Below, piece after piece: positions 10,801-19,491 of a DNA stretch of 64,000 nt. The notes under the pieces were generated by a model. The model saw only the letters and a list, made by a program, of their open reading frames with translations, ran no database searches and was not told where the DNA came from. A program made the translations under genes and the position numbers. Location: assembly GCF_022921055.1 (NCBI RefSeq), contig NZ_CP095061.1, positions 4,751,501 through 4,815,500 of the forward strand, in the 5' to 3' direction. Origin of the DNA: Hymenobacter volaticus (GTDB lineage Bacteria; Bacteroidota; Bacteroidia; Cytophagales; Hymenobacteraceae). Position 1 is the stretch's first letter. Each line of letters opens with the position of its first letter.

Positions 10801-11698
10801 ACTCCGCCGTATTTGCGCGCAAACGGATACACCGAGCCTACTACGGGCAGCGGGATGAATGCATACTTCGCTACAATCGAGAGCGGGAACAAGTGGTCGG
10901 CTAAGGTGAAGTAGCCGCCATGAATACCATCGGACTGAATAGGATGGTGCCCGATGACCATGATATTCTTGTCCTTGTTGCGCTCGATGATGTCTTCTAG
11001 CTGCGTGAAGAAGTCGGTTTCGTTGGCCACGCCGCAGCCGCTGTTGGCTCCGTACGGCCGCTCGCCTTCGCCCTGCAAAAACCATTGCGAGTTGATGGCA
11101 ACCATCACTAGGTTATCCTGCAGGCGCACCTCGAATGGTCCCGGGCACGCGTCGCGCGGAATGAAAAAGTCGCCGGTGTAGGAGAAGGCCGCCGAATCGT
11201 TGGACATGAAGTTCTCCACGAAGCGCTGCTCGCGGTTCACCTGCTCTACACCTCCGTTCTTGCCTTGCTTCCAATCGTGGTTGCCCGGAATCATGTATTT
11301 CTCGCCGGGATAATTGCGCAGCACGTTCAGCTGATCGACAATGCGGCGCTCTGATTCCTTGCGGTCGGAGGCCCCTTCCTCGGGCATACCGTTCTCGTAG
11401 ATATTGTCGCCGAGATAAATGGCAGTGCTTTTGGCGCCGGCGGCCAAAAGCTGCTTGCGCATATAATTCAGGGACGGCTCCCCGCCCTTCTCCGAAGACT
11501 CAGGCTTGCCTACATCGCCAATTAGGAAGACAGAATAATTGATTCGGGAACTGTCGGGGGTGTTTTTGATTTCCAGGTTTCACCACCCTTGGTATAGTTC
11601 GGACGGATGGGGTGCGGGGTCTGCGTAGGTTTTTGTGCCCATGCAGTGGCGCCGCCTAACATCCAGACCAAACCACAAGACAAGAAAAGACGCTTCAT
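7803..11698 (-). CDS. Metallophosphoesterase / kinase-like / Omp85 barrel fusion (apparent frameshift)
   Basis: Giant surface protein of about 1298 residues after repair. The N-terminal piece (start at 11698) carries the signal peptide MKRLFLSCGLVWMLGGATAWAQ; its frame is lost near 11575, where adding one G on the plus strand joins it to the main frame (open below 11580). Numbered from the ATG at 11462: calcineurin-type metallophosphoesterase with LGDNIYENG (17-25), GNHDW (60-64), GHHP (171-174) and GHEHN (252-256); a middle region with a glycine-rich KIGGGKQTASLKVR (406-419), IRSLNKDP, GDWDRHEDQW (560-569) and EDRDIAFF that resembles an atypical protein-kinase fold; then an Omp85/BamA-like barrel with the NLRGYRRTRYSG signature near residue 1120 and a terminal Phe. 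Phosphoesterase and barrel are secure; the kinase-like reading is my inference. Confidence 0.88.
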
Positions 11699-11954
11699 AA
11701 AGAGGCAATAGAGAGAGTAAGCAAGCTTGGAGCTTAGTGCATAAACCAAGCATTAGTGGGCGCAGTTATCAGAAATACGAGTAACTTACTGAAACGGCTG
11801 CATGAGGTCAAGCTTCAATAAGCCGGGAATGCCTGCCCTACGCAAACCTATGATTCACGGTTGAGATAAGCGTGTAAAAACCTCAACTTACAATTCGCGT
11901 TCAAAGTCGGTTAGGGGTGCTGCCCCGCTACCGCCGCTCATCCCCGCCCCTAAA

Positions 11955-13202
11955 ATGGAACCTACCGTAACGCTCCAACCGGCTAAGGCCGAACGATCTG
12001 AAATCTTAAAGCAGGCGAAAGCCTTTGTTACGAAGCTGATGGAAGATAAGCTTCCTCCGCAGCTTGTTTATCATTCCCTAAAGCACACCATTTCTGTGGT
12101 GAAGGAAGCGCGCACCCTAGGCGAAGATTCCGGCTTGGATGCGCCCGACCAAGAGGCGCTGTTGCTGGCAGCCTGGTTTCATGACACCGGCTACATTGAA
12201 GTTAACGATGGCCACGAATACCGCAGTATGGTAATGGCCGAAAATTGGCTGCGCCAGCAAGGCTACCCCGAGCCGCGGATTCAGTTAGTGAAAGACATCA
12301 TTCGGGGCACACACCGCGACGAGCCCTGCGACACGGAACTACAGCAGCTGCTCAAGGATGCCGACATGAGTGGCATGGGCCGCGAAGACTTTTTTGCCAA
12401 CGCCGAGTTGCTCCGGGCCGAGTGGGAAACTACACTCGGCAAAACCTACTCCAACGTGGAGTGGGCCGAGTCGCAGCTCGACTTTTTAACGTCGGCTAAG
12501 TTTCTGACGCCCGCTGCGAAAGCGCGGTATCAGGAGCAGTTCAAGGCCAATGTGAAAGAGCAGCGCGACTTGCTCAAGAAAACCGAGAAGAAAAAGAAAA
12601 AGAAGGAGGAAGAAGCCACAGGTACGTTTGCTGAGCCCAAGCGTGGCGTCGAAACCATGTTCCGGACCATGTACAGCAACCACATGAAGCTCTCGGACAT
12701 GGCCGACAAGAAGGCGAACATGATGATCAGCTTGAACGCCGTGCTACTCTCGGTTATCATCACCTATCTGGGCGCTAAGGCTGGCACCAAGTCCGGGGTA
12801 CTCTCCCCAACCATCGTCAACAACCCGGTACTGACAATTCCAATTGGCCTTCTGTTAGCCACTGCCTTGGGCTCGGTCGTGACGGCCATTTTGTGCGCGC
12901 AGCCCGACGTTACGAGCTTTAAGTGGTTGAAGAAAAGTCCCCAAATTGCCACCAACCGCCGCGTAAACCTGCTTTTCTTCGGCAACTTCAGCAAGCTCAG
13001 CCTCGACTCCTTTCACTCGGGCATGAACCAGATTATGAGCGACAAAGAGGCATTGTACACCAATATGGTAACCGACATCTACTACCTCGGCGACGTACTG
13101 ACTCGTAAATACCGGCTGTTGCGGATCAGCTACACCATCTTCATGGTTGGCTTGATCCTGACCTCGCTTTCCTTCGGCATTGCGCTGCTTTACAAAATGT
13201 AA
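11955..13202 (+). CDS. HD phosphohydrolase with C-terminal Pycsar-effector membrane domain (PycTM)
   Basis: Residues 35-145 form an HD metal-dependent phosphohydrolase domain (SLKHT with H44, FHDTGY with H76-D77, LLKDADMSG with D135/D137). A charged linker with KKKKKKEEE near residue 214-230 leads to MKLSDMADKKANMMISLNAV, the signature of the PycTM/DUF5706 module, followed by three hydrophobic segments (about 256-274, 294-314, 393-412). PycTM domains are the membrane-damaging effectors of cyclic-pyrimidine (Pycsar) antiphage systems; HD-PycTM fusions are also widespread outside obvious defence loci. No nucleotide cyclase gene is adjacent here. Domain calls are good; role in defence or nucleotide sensing is inferred. 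Confidence 0.85.
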   Translation: MEPTVTLQPAKAERSEILKQAKAFVTKLMEDKLPPQLVYHSLKHTISVVKEARTLGEDSGLDAPDQEALLLAAWFHDTGYIEVNDGHEYRSMVMAENWLRQQGYPEPRIQLVKDIIRGTHRDEPCDTELQQLLKDADMSGMGREDFFANAELLRAEWETTLGKTYSNVEWAESQLDFLTSAKFLTPAAKARYQEQFKANVKEQRDLLKKTEKKKKKKEEEATGTFAEPKRGVETMFRTMYSNHMKLSDMADKKANMMISLNAVLLSVIITYLGAKAGTKSGVLSPTIVNNPVLTIPIGLLLATALGSVVTAILCAQPDVTSFKWLKKSPQIATNRRVNLLFFGNFSKLSLDSFHSGMNQIMSDKEALYTNMVTDIYYLGDVLTRKYRLLRISYTIFMVGLILTSLSFGIALLYKM

Positions 13203-13232
13203 TTTTTTAAAATGAGCATCTAACTAGCAAAG

Positions 13233-13287
13233 GGAGTAAAGCAAGCGGATCTGTCTGTATCTGCACGCTTTACTCCTCTTTTGTTTT
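13233..13287 (+). terminator. Terminator after HD-PycTM gene
   Basis: A 10-bp perfect stem (GGAGTAAAGC at 13233-13242 with 13267-13276) and a T-rich tail 30 nt after the stop codon. The loop is long (24 nt). Confidence 0.6.
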
Positions 13288-13316
13288 ACTTGGCGTACCA
13301 CTTACTTGCTTCTGGC

Positions 13317-13347
13317 TTGGGCTATCTTCCGATTCGGATTACCTTTG
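13317..13347 (+). promoter_or_regulatory. Bacteroidota-type promoter of tRNA-Arg
   Basis: TTG at 13317-13319 (-33 element), 20-nt spacer, then TACCTTTG at 13340-13347, an exact TAnnTTTG (-7) match. The predicted start is a few bases before the mature tRNA. Confidence 0.75.
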
Positions 13348-13361
13348 TCGGCACATATACT

Positions 13362-13433
13362 GGCCCCGTAGTTCAACGGATAGAATAAGGGTTTCCTAAA
13401 CTTTAGATGTGAGTTCGATTCTCGCCGGGGCTA
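13362..13433 (+). tRNA. tRNA-Arg (CCT)
   Basis: Folds as a complete 72-nt cloverleaf: acceptor stem 13362-13368 with 13426-13432, D arm, anticodon stem 13388-13392 with 13400-13404 and loop TTCCTAA giving anticodon CCT (reads AGG), T arm with loop TTCGATT. The CCA end is not encoded. A terminator follows at once. Confidence 0.95.
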
Positions 13434-13439
13434 CATTCC

Positions 13440-13474
13440 ACCCTCTTTGCTGTCAGCAGAGAGGGTATTTTTTT
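13440..13474 (+). terminator. Terminator of tRNA-Arg
   Basis: Stem ACCCTCT/AGAGGGT (13440-13446 with 13460-13466) with further inner pairing, followed by a seven-T run, directly after the tRNA. Confidence 0.88.
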
Positions 13475-13626
13475 GTATTTATCCTATACTCAAAATAATT
13501 AATTTGGTGAATTAGAATATTAATATTCAATTCGTTTAATCAAAGAACCGGTTAGTTGCGTCCCCTCGTGGCTGCCGTACGCCCTGAGTACCATACCAAT
13601 ACCTTTTGCAACATTAGTTTACCGTA

Positions 13627-13986
13627 ATGGAATCCCTTTTCCTGTGCCCGACGCCGCAAGGTGGTCGGGTGTACTTGTATGCCGTACCCGATGGTGTACC
13701 GCTTTACTTCAAGCAAAACGAACTAGCGCAGGAGCCAGGCTATCAGCCTCTGTGGCGTGGCAGCCCTAGCTCTATCTTAGAGTACGAAGCAGCTGATCTG
13801 GTGGCCCAACTGGAGGGTCCAGGTGTTGTCTATCGAAACTACCTCCACGCTCCCGAATCGTTGCAGGGCTTTAAAACAGCCAAAGAATCTTTTCAATCGG
13901 CTGTCGAGCGGCTTGGGCAGCAACTCGAGTACGCACCAGGCACTTATCCGACAGAAGTGCTAGTGGGTGAATTACCGGCTATCTAA
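13627..13986 (+). CDS. Hypothetical protein, 119 aa
   Basis: I do not recognise this family. The protein is soluble-looking with no signal peptide or membrane segment, rich in Tyr and Leu, with aromatic-rich beta-like N-terminal half and a helical stretch (about residues 78-100). Codon use resembles neighbouring genes. It ends 12 bp from the convergent NarL-type regulator gene. It has its own upstream spacer after the tRNA and no partner on its strand. Confidence 0.65.
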   Translation: MESLFLCPTPQGGRVYLYAVPDGVPLYFKQNELAQEPGYQPLWRGSPSSILEYEAADLVAQLEGPGVVYRNYLHAPESLQGFKTAKESFQSAVERLGQQLEYAPGTYPTEVLVGELPAI

Positions 13987-13998
13987 CAGACTAGGCGT

Positions 13999-14652
13999 TC
14001 ATTCACCGAGCAACCCATTGGACACGGCGTACTTAATAAGTGCTGCTGTGTTCTTTGCTTGCGTTTTCTCGATAATATTTTGGCGGTGCGTTTCTATGGT
14101 GCGCTTGCTAGTGAATAGCTTATCGGCTATTTCGGCATTGGTCATGCCCTCTGAAATAAGGCGAAGCACTTCCAGTTCCCGTTTCGATAAGTCCCCCGAT
14201 CTAGGGCGGGCCGTGTCGGTTGGGGAGGTTGTGCTACGCACTATCTTGAAGAGCATATCCATTCCGATTTCGGTGCACAGAAAAGGCCTGCCACTCGCCA
14301 CCGTCCGGATACCGTAGGTAATTTCGGCGATGTCGGCATTTTTTAGCACGTAGCCTGTAGCTCCTGCCTCTATCATGCGATGCACGTAGTTCTCATGGTT
14401 GAGCATGGATAGCACCAGCACGCGCACCTCGGGATATTGCTCGCGCAAGTGTTCCATGGTAGCAAAGCCATCCATAACGGGCATGTTAATGTCCATTAAC
14501 ACAACGTCGGTGGGGGTGACTGCCAACAAGTCGAGTAGCTCCTGGCCGTTGCTGGCTTCGCCTACCACTTCTAGATCGGAATGCATACTAAGCAAGGCCC
14601 GAATACCGTCGCGCAAGATAGTGTGGTCGTCAGTTAGCAAAACTCGGATCAT
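13999..14652 (-). CDS. NarL/LuxR-family response regulator
   Basis: Two-domain DNA-binding response regulator. From the chosen ATG (MIRVLLTDDHTILRDG) the receiver domain holds the acidic pair DD, phosphoacceptor Asp in VVLMDINMPVMDG and Lys in YVLKNADI. The C-terminal LuxR-type helix-turn-helix includes LSKRELEVLRLISEGMTNAE and SKRTIETHRQNI. A longer in-frame extension to 14790 would add 46 hydrophobic, Cys-rich residues unlike the family, so it is rejected. No cognate kinase lies next to it. Confidence 0.92.
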   Translation of the reverse strand: MIRVLLTDDHTILRDGIRALLSMHSDLEVVGEASNGQELLDLLAVTPTDVVLMDINMPVMDGFATMEHLREQYPEVRVLVLSMLNHENYVHRMIEAGATGYVLKNADIAEITYGIRTVASGRPFLCTEIGMDMLFKIVRSTTSPTDTARPRSGDLSKRELEVLRLISEGMTNAEIADKLFTSKRTIETHRQNIIEKTQAKNTAALIKYAVSNGLLGE

Positions 14653-15073
14653 AGTGGCAAGAACGTAGGCGAGAATAAAGTAACAACAACGAGGTAGGCG
14701 GTTGCAGTAGCAAGTGGTCCAAATGAAGAATAGGGATAACTTTTCATACCACTCCTCAACAGCTGAGCAATGGGTATACGTTGTTTTCAAGCATACCGAC
14801 TATAAACAGTAACTACACTCCAGATAGGGTGGTCCGTGATACTGAAATAAGTAAATCTTCCGAAAAAAATCAGTATTTAGACCTATACCATCTCATTTAG
14901 GAATATTGTAGCTTTATAATAGCAGTGGAAGGTCTGTTGTAGAAGTGCAGAAAGTAGTTAGGGAAGATGACAGCAAAATAGACGGCAGTCATCTTAACTC
15001 CTTTATTAAGAGCACAAATAGAGTCCTTCTCAGTAGAGGCTTCGCCGAAACCTGGTTTATTGAGCTTTGAGCC
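14653..15073. other. Divergent intergenic region
   Basis: About 420 bp of A+T-rich DNA between the divergent NarL-type regulator and the STAS-like gene. It should hold both promoters, but no exact TAnnTTTG site with a good -33 partner was identified. No gene or repeat is seen. Confidence 0.4.
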
Positions 15074-15445
15074 ATGATGAACGTATATCGCGAAATTCTG
15101 CCTGACAGCTATCTGCTGATCCTAACTGACGAGCAGCATATCATCGAGCCGGAAGCTTTGCAACGGGCTTTGCAGCGCGCTAGGGATAGTGGCAAAATCA
15201 ATGTATGGGTGGACTGCAGTGAATTTCATCATCCGTCGGAAGATATTATTCAGTTGATAGGAGATTTCTGCGTCCGATTGCGCCACCAACACATGCAGCT
15301 GATTTTGTGCCACTTAGAACATGAGACTCAGCAAGCCGTATTGCAACTGCCAGCTTCATCGCAGCCTACCATTCTAGCCACGCTGCTCGATGCATCTCTT
15401 TATTGCCGTAATCTACAGGCTTCCCGCCAGCGGTTTGCCGCTTAG
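15074..15445 (+). CDS. STAS-like domain protein
   Basis: A 123-residue protein whose layout (beta strand YLLILTDEQHIIEPEALQRAL, helix, strand INVWVDCSEFHHPS, helix, strand MQLILCHL, helix) fits a stand-alone STAS/anti-sigma-antagonist fold, including the position where a phospho-accepting Ser/Thr normally sits; here the sequence after WVDCSE reads FHHPSED. The identification is by fold pattern and is tentative. A start three bases later (second Met) is equally possible. Its neighbour is a response regulator on the other strand, so a signalling role is plausible. Confidence 0.7.
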   Translation: MMNVYREILPDSYLLILTDEQHIIEPEALQRALQRARDSGKINVWVDCSEFHHPSEDIIQLIGDFCVRLRHQHMQLILCHLEHETQQAVLQLPASSQPTILATLLDASLYCRNLQASRQRFAA

Positions 15446-15717
15446 TACTGGGTGTCTTTTAGCAATCATAGAACCTTTTTCGACTAGTTTTTAATGTTTT
15501 GTTGTTAGTCGCAGCAATGCATGACCTATCCTTATTTGCACTTTTATTAGGCTCAGCAACGCACAATCTCAATTTTCAAGGTTGCTTTACGATTTAGCAT
15601 CAGCGAAATAATTATATTTATAAAGGAATTGAATCAAATGCTTATTTGATTCAACCATCAGGCAGTTGGCTATCGTCAGATGCTAGGCTGTGTGCATGTG
15701 GGTGTTGTGACTGCTTG

Positions 15718-16410
15718 TTAGAGCAGGACAGCTAGGCTACTAATGGAGAGAGCGACTACCACGGTGTTGAAACCAAACGAAAGCAGGCCGTGAAGTAGCG
15801 CAAGCCGCCGTAACTTCTGGCTCAAGATGCTGATATCAGCCGTTTGGGCGGTCATGCCTACTACAAAAGAGAAATAAGCAAAGTCGAAGTAGTCAGGCTC
15901 TTTTCCTTCCCCTGGAAACTGCAGCCCTCCTTCTTTTTGGCTGGTGCCGTCGCCATAGAAAATGTGGGCGTAGCGGAGTGTAAACATGGTGTGCACCAGC
16001 AACCAACTCAGCATCACGCCTAAACTTGCTAGTCCCATGTGAACGAACTGCGTGTAGCTCCTGCTGGTAGCGTGTACCGAGGAAAGCAAATAAATCACTG
16101 CCAATAAGCTACTACTTGCGGCCACCAGCACCAAGGCAAATACAAGGTGGCGGCCAGGGTCCTCACGGGCGACAATACGCCGAATGTGCTTCACTTCTGC
16201 GCTTGCGATTATGCCCCAAGCGAGCACCAAGTTCGTGAGGGAAAAGGCATCCCATGCGGTAATCAGGCGCGTCATCGAATGCCAAGAAGCAGGGGTAAGC
16301 AGGAACGCCGCCGCAGCCGGCACCAAGCCCAACGAGAAGCGCAACCACGTAGGCAGTAGGCCAAGGCGGTGCAGCAGCGTTAGAGAGGACGAAGGTGTGG
16401 AGTGAGGCAT
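15718..16410 (-). CDS. DUF1345 family membrane protein
   Basis: Integral membrane protein with about five hydrophobic segments. The stretch YFDFAYFSFVVGMTAQTADI followed by SILSQKLRRLALLHGLLSF is the diagnostic DUF1345 core. The family function is unknown. I start at the ATG at 16410 (MPHSTPSSS...), which removes overlap with the upstream peptidase gene; an upstream ATG at 16491 would extend it into that gene. It follows the M28 peptidase by 61 bp on the same strand and may be cotranscribed. Confidence 0.85.
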   Translation of the reverse strand: MPHSTPSSSLTLLHRLGLLPTWLRFSLGLVPAAAAFLLTPASWHSMTRLITAWDAFSLTNLVLAWGIIASAEVKHIRRIVAREDPGRHLVFALVLVAASSSLLAVIYLLSSVHATSRSYTQFVHMGLASLGVMLSWLLVHTMFTLRYAHIFYGDGTSQKEGGLQFPGEGKEPDYFDFAYFSFVVGMTAQTADISILSQKLRRLALLHGLLSFGFNTVVVALSISSLAVLL

Positions 16411-16471
16411 ACAGCAATTACCGAGTAGAAGGTGAGCTACCCATGAGCAAAGCCAGGAAGCAGTCCACTGT

Positions 16472-17803
16472 CTAGTGAGTAGGGCTTGCATCGGCTGCTA
16501 TGCGCGTAGGGGTATCCTGGCCGCTGATGATACTACTAGCACTGCGCGCAATAGCTTCTACTACAGTACAGAGGTTAGCCAAGTCCAAGGTCTGCACTTC
16601 GTCGTCAACTGAGTGGTAAAACTTATCGGTGGGCAACTGCGCGGTGCTGATGGTATGGGCCGGAATGCCTACGCGGGCCAACGTGGCATTGTCGGATTGA
16701 TAGAACAGGTTTAATTCAGGATATGGGTCGGGTTCGAGTCGGAACGGCGTACCCCGTAGGTTGCGCTGCAGGATAGCACCGAAGTCGGACTTGTCGAAGC
16801 CAGTGATGAAAGCCGTACCGGGACCAAACTTCGACCGTTGACCAAGCATTTCCAGATTGAACGCGGCCATTAGCTGCTTGGGGTCAACTTGTTGGGTGAA
16901 GTGTTGGGCTCCAAGGCTCCCCACTTCTTCGCCTGTGAAAGCCACAAATACCAAGGTACGTGCATTGCTCTTTTGCTGCGCATAATACTCAGCTAGCGCC
17001 ACCACGGCGGTGGTGCCGCTGGCGTTGTCGTTGGCGCCGTTAGCAATAGAGTCGCCGGCCACAGCAGGTTGAATGCCGATATGGTCGTAGTGAGCGCAGA
17101 ACACAACTTGCTCGGGCGCCTTGGCTTTGTCTTGGCCTGGCAGCACCCCTATTACATTTTCTGCTTCCAGTTCCTTGATGCGGGTGGTGCCGTCTATCTG
17201 AAACGTAAGGGCCGGCGGCAGGGGCGCTGCTTGCAGCACAAGCACGACGGCCGTAGGGCTAGGCTGATTGACACTATACCGACCGTTTTGGTTGAAGCGT
17301 AGCCGTTGCGCCTGAAAACGCTCGGCGTGCGCTGGATCGAGAAGAATCAGCAGGTTTTCATTCGCACTGAGCAGAGGCATCACCTCCTTTCGAAAGTCAG
17401 CAGTAGGTCCTACTCGCACCACGCGGGGCGCGTTCGGCAGGCTGTTGGTCCAACGCAGTTGGGGTTGGCCGGATAACAGCAGTATGTTTTCTGGTGCTAC
17501 CGGCACCTTATTGAGCACCACCCGCGCCTGCACCGTTCGGGTTTCGTACACTTTGAATGGCTGACTGAACGATGTCTGTCCGGGCAAGGGCTTCAGCCCG
17601 ATGCGCTTGAATTCAGCAGCCAAGAAACGTGCCGCCTGAGGAGCCATGGTGCCTAGGGCGCGGCCCTGCATGGCATTGGCCGCCAGGGTTTTCTCTACCC
17701 GCTCGACGGTGGCTCCTGAGATGCTAACCTTGGCAAGCTGTCCTTGCCCGAAAGCCACCGGTAGCAGACCGGTCCAGGCCAGAAGCGTTAACACGTGTTT
17801 CAT
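16472..17803 (-). CDS. Secreted M28 family metallopeptidase
   Basis: Aminopeptidase-type M28 zinc peptidase of 443 residues with signal peptide MKHVLTLLAWTGLLPVAFGQ. The di-zinc site is complete in pattern: CAHYDHIG near residue 240, GANDNASGT, the general-base pair in TGEEVGSLGAQHF, Asn/Glu in FNLEMLG, and the last His in KFYHSVDDE. It likely trims peptides in the periplasm. It is followed by the DUF1345 gene on the same strand and is divergent from pncB. Confidence 0.93.
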   Translation of the reverse strand: MKHVLTLLAWTGLLPVAFGQGQLAKVSISGATVERVEKTLAANAMQGRALGTMAPQAARFLAAEFKRIGLKPLPGQTSFSQPFKVYETRTVQARVVLNKVPVAPENILLLSGQPQLRWTNSLPNAPRVVRVGPTADFRKEVMPLLSANENLLILLDPAHAERFQAQRLRFNQNGRYSVNQPSPTAVVLVLQAAPLPPALTFQIDGTTRIKELEAENVIGVLPGQDKAKAPEQVVFCAHYDHIGIQPAVAGDSIANGANDNASGTTAVVALAEYYAQQKSNARTLVFVAFTGEEVGSLGAQHFTQQVDPKQLMAAFNLEMLGQRSKFGPGTAFITGFDKSDFGAILQRNLRGTPFRLEPDPYPELNLFYQSDNATLARVGIPAHTISTAQLPTDKFYHSVDDEVQTLDLANLCTVVEAIARSASSIISGQDTPTRIAADASPTH

Positions 17804-17958
17804 ATTTCAAGACTTTCAAGCCTGAATTCAATCGATAAACTTGCGGCTGCAAGGCTAACTCGGCAGTATCCGAAGATCAGCGCAGCTTGCAAGCGCAACA
17901 GGTAGCCGCCAATATAGTTACTCCGCGTACCTTGGGGCATCATTTGTTGTTTCTGCCA

Positions 17959-19446
17959 ATGAATCCTGCTCCACTCTCGGGCCTCTACGCGCCCTCGCTC
18001 AGTCTTCTCACCGACCTCTACCAATTGACCATGGCCTATGGGTATTGGCAACAAGGTATGCAAGACCGGGAAGCCGTGTTTCACCTCTATTTCCGTAAAG
18101 CGCCATTTGAGGGCGGCTACGCTGTGGCAGCGGGCCTAGCTCTGGCTGTCGATTGGCTGGAGAGTTTCCATTTTTCCGAAGACGACATAGCGTATCTCGG
18201 CAGCTTGAAAGGCAACAAAGGCGCCACCTTGTTTCCCGCTGATTTTCTGCACTATCTGCGTGAGCTGAAGTTCACTTGCGACGTGGAAGCCATTGCGGAA
18301 GGCACGGTGGTCTTCGGCAACGAGCCCCTGATTCGGGTGCGTGGCCCGCTGTTGCAGGCGCAACTGCTGGAAACGGCGTTGCTTACACTGGTTAACTTCC
18401 AGACCTTGATTGCCACCAAAGCCGCCCGCATCCGCGAGGCCGCCGGCCCTACCGACCAGGTACTAGAGTTTGGATTGCGCCGCGCCCAAGGATTTGATGG
18501 TGGCTTGGGGGCTAGCCGCGCGGCGTATTTGGGCGGCGTCGATGCCACGTCCAACGTATTGGCGGGGCAGCGCTATGGCATTCCGGTGAAGGGCACCCAC
18601 GCGCACAGTTGGGTAATGGCCTTTGAAGATGAGCCGACTGCCTTTGCCGCCTACGCTAAAGCCTTCCCCGATGACTCGGTGTTCCTCGTGGATACCTATG
18701 ATACGCTGGAAGGGGTGCGCCATGCTATAAGTGTGGCCCGCCAGATGCGCGCCGATGGCCACGAGCTGGGCGGTATTCGCCTCGACTCCGGTGACTTAGC
18801 TTACCTGAGCCGCGAAGCCCGGGCGCTACTCGATGAAGCCGGTTTCCCTAAGACCCGTATTGTTGCCAGTAATGACCTCGAAGAAAACCTCATTACCAGC
18901 CTCAAGCTGCAAGGCGCCCGCATCGACACGTGGGGCATTGGAACGCAGCTAGTTACGGCCTTCAACCAAGCCGCGCTTGGGGGCGTGTACAAGCTGGCCG
19001 CGCTACGCAACGCCGACAACTCGGCTTGGGACTTCACCCTGAAGCTTTCCGAGCAACTTGCCAAAACCAGCATCCCCGGCATCTTGCAGGTGCGGCGTTA
19101 CCTCAACGAGAAAGGTCACCCCCGCGCCGACATGCTCTACAACACCACGGAGCCCCTCCCCGACCAGCTCACCATCGTCGACCCGTTGGACCCGACGCGC
19201 CGCCGGCCCATCCGTTCCACTAACTTCCGGGAATTGCTAGAGCCCGTGTTCCGCCAGGGCCGCCGTATACTCGACCTGCCTACCCTAGCCGAAAGCCGTG
19301 CCCACGCCCAACGCGAAGTGCAAAGCCTCGACCCTAGTATCCGCCGGTTCCTGAATCCTCACACTTATCCCGTGGGCCTAGAAGAAAGCCTCAACACTTT
19401 CCGCACGAATCTGATTCTGGAAAAGCGGCCACAGCGCCCAGCGTAA
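17959..19446 (+). CDS. pncB: Nicotinate phosphoribosyltransferase
   Basis: Converts nicotinate and PRPP to nicotinate mononucleotide in the NAD salvage pathway. The enzyme shows LTDLYQLTMAYGYWQQGM at its N terminus, the active-site histidine region KGTHAHSWVMAF, and the phosphate/PRPP-binding GIRLDSGDLAYLS and IVASNDLEE motifs. The ATG at 17959 gives a start fitting homologues; an upstream ATG at 17887 would add 24 unconserved residues. Length (495) is normal. A terminator shared with a convergent gene follows. Confidence 0.95.
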   Translation: MNPAPLSGLYAPSLSLLTDLYQLTMAYGYWQQGMQDREAVFHLYFRKAPFEGGYAVAAGLALAVDWLESFHFSEDDIAYLGSLKGNKGATLFPADFLHYLRELKFTCDVEAIAEGTVVFGNEPLIRVRGPLLQAQLLETALLTLVNFQTLIATKAARIREAAGPTDQVLEFGLRRAQGFDGGLGASRAAYLGGVDATSNVLAGQRYGIPVKGTHAHSWVMAFEDEPTAFAAYAKAFPDDSVFLVDTYDTLEGVRHAISVARQMRADGHELGGIRLDSGDLAYLSREARALLDEAGFPKTRIVASNDLEENLITSLKLQGARIDTWGIGTQLVTAFNQAALGGVYKLAALRNADNSAWDFTLKLSEQLAKTSIPGILQVRRYLNEKGHPRADMLYNTTEPLPDQLTIVDPLDPTRRRPIRSTNFRELLEPVFRQGRRILDLPTLAESRAHAQREVQSLDPSIRRFLNPHTYPVGLEESLNTFRTNLILEKRPQRPA

Positions 19447-19450
19447 ACAG

Positions 19451-19487
19451 CAAAGCGCCCCGAGTGTATCCTACTCGGGGCGCTTTG
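19451..19487. terminator. Bidirectional terminator, pncB / DUF4240 gene
   Basis: Perfect 15-bp inverted repeat (19451-19465 with 19473-19487, loop GTATCCT) squeezed between two convergent stop codons. Confidence 0.92.
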
Positions 19488-19491
19488 CTTG

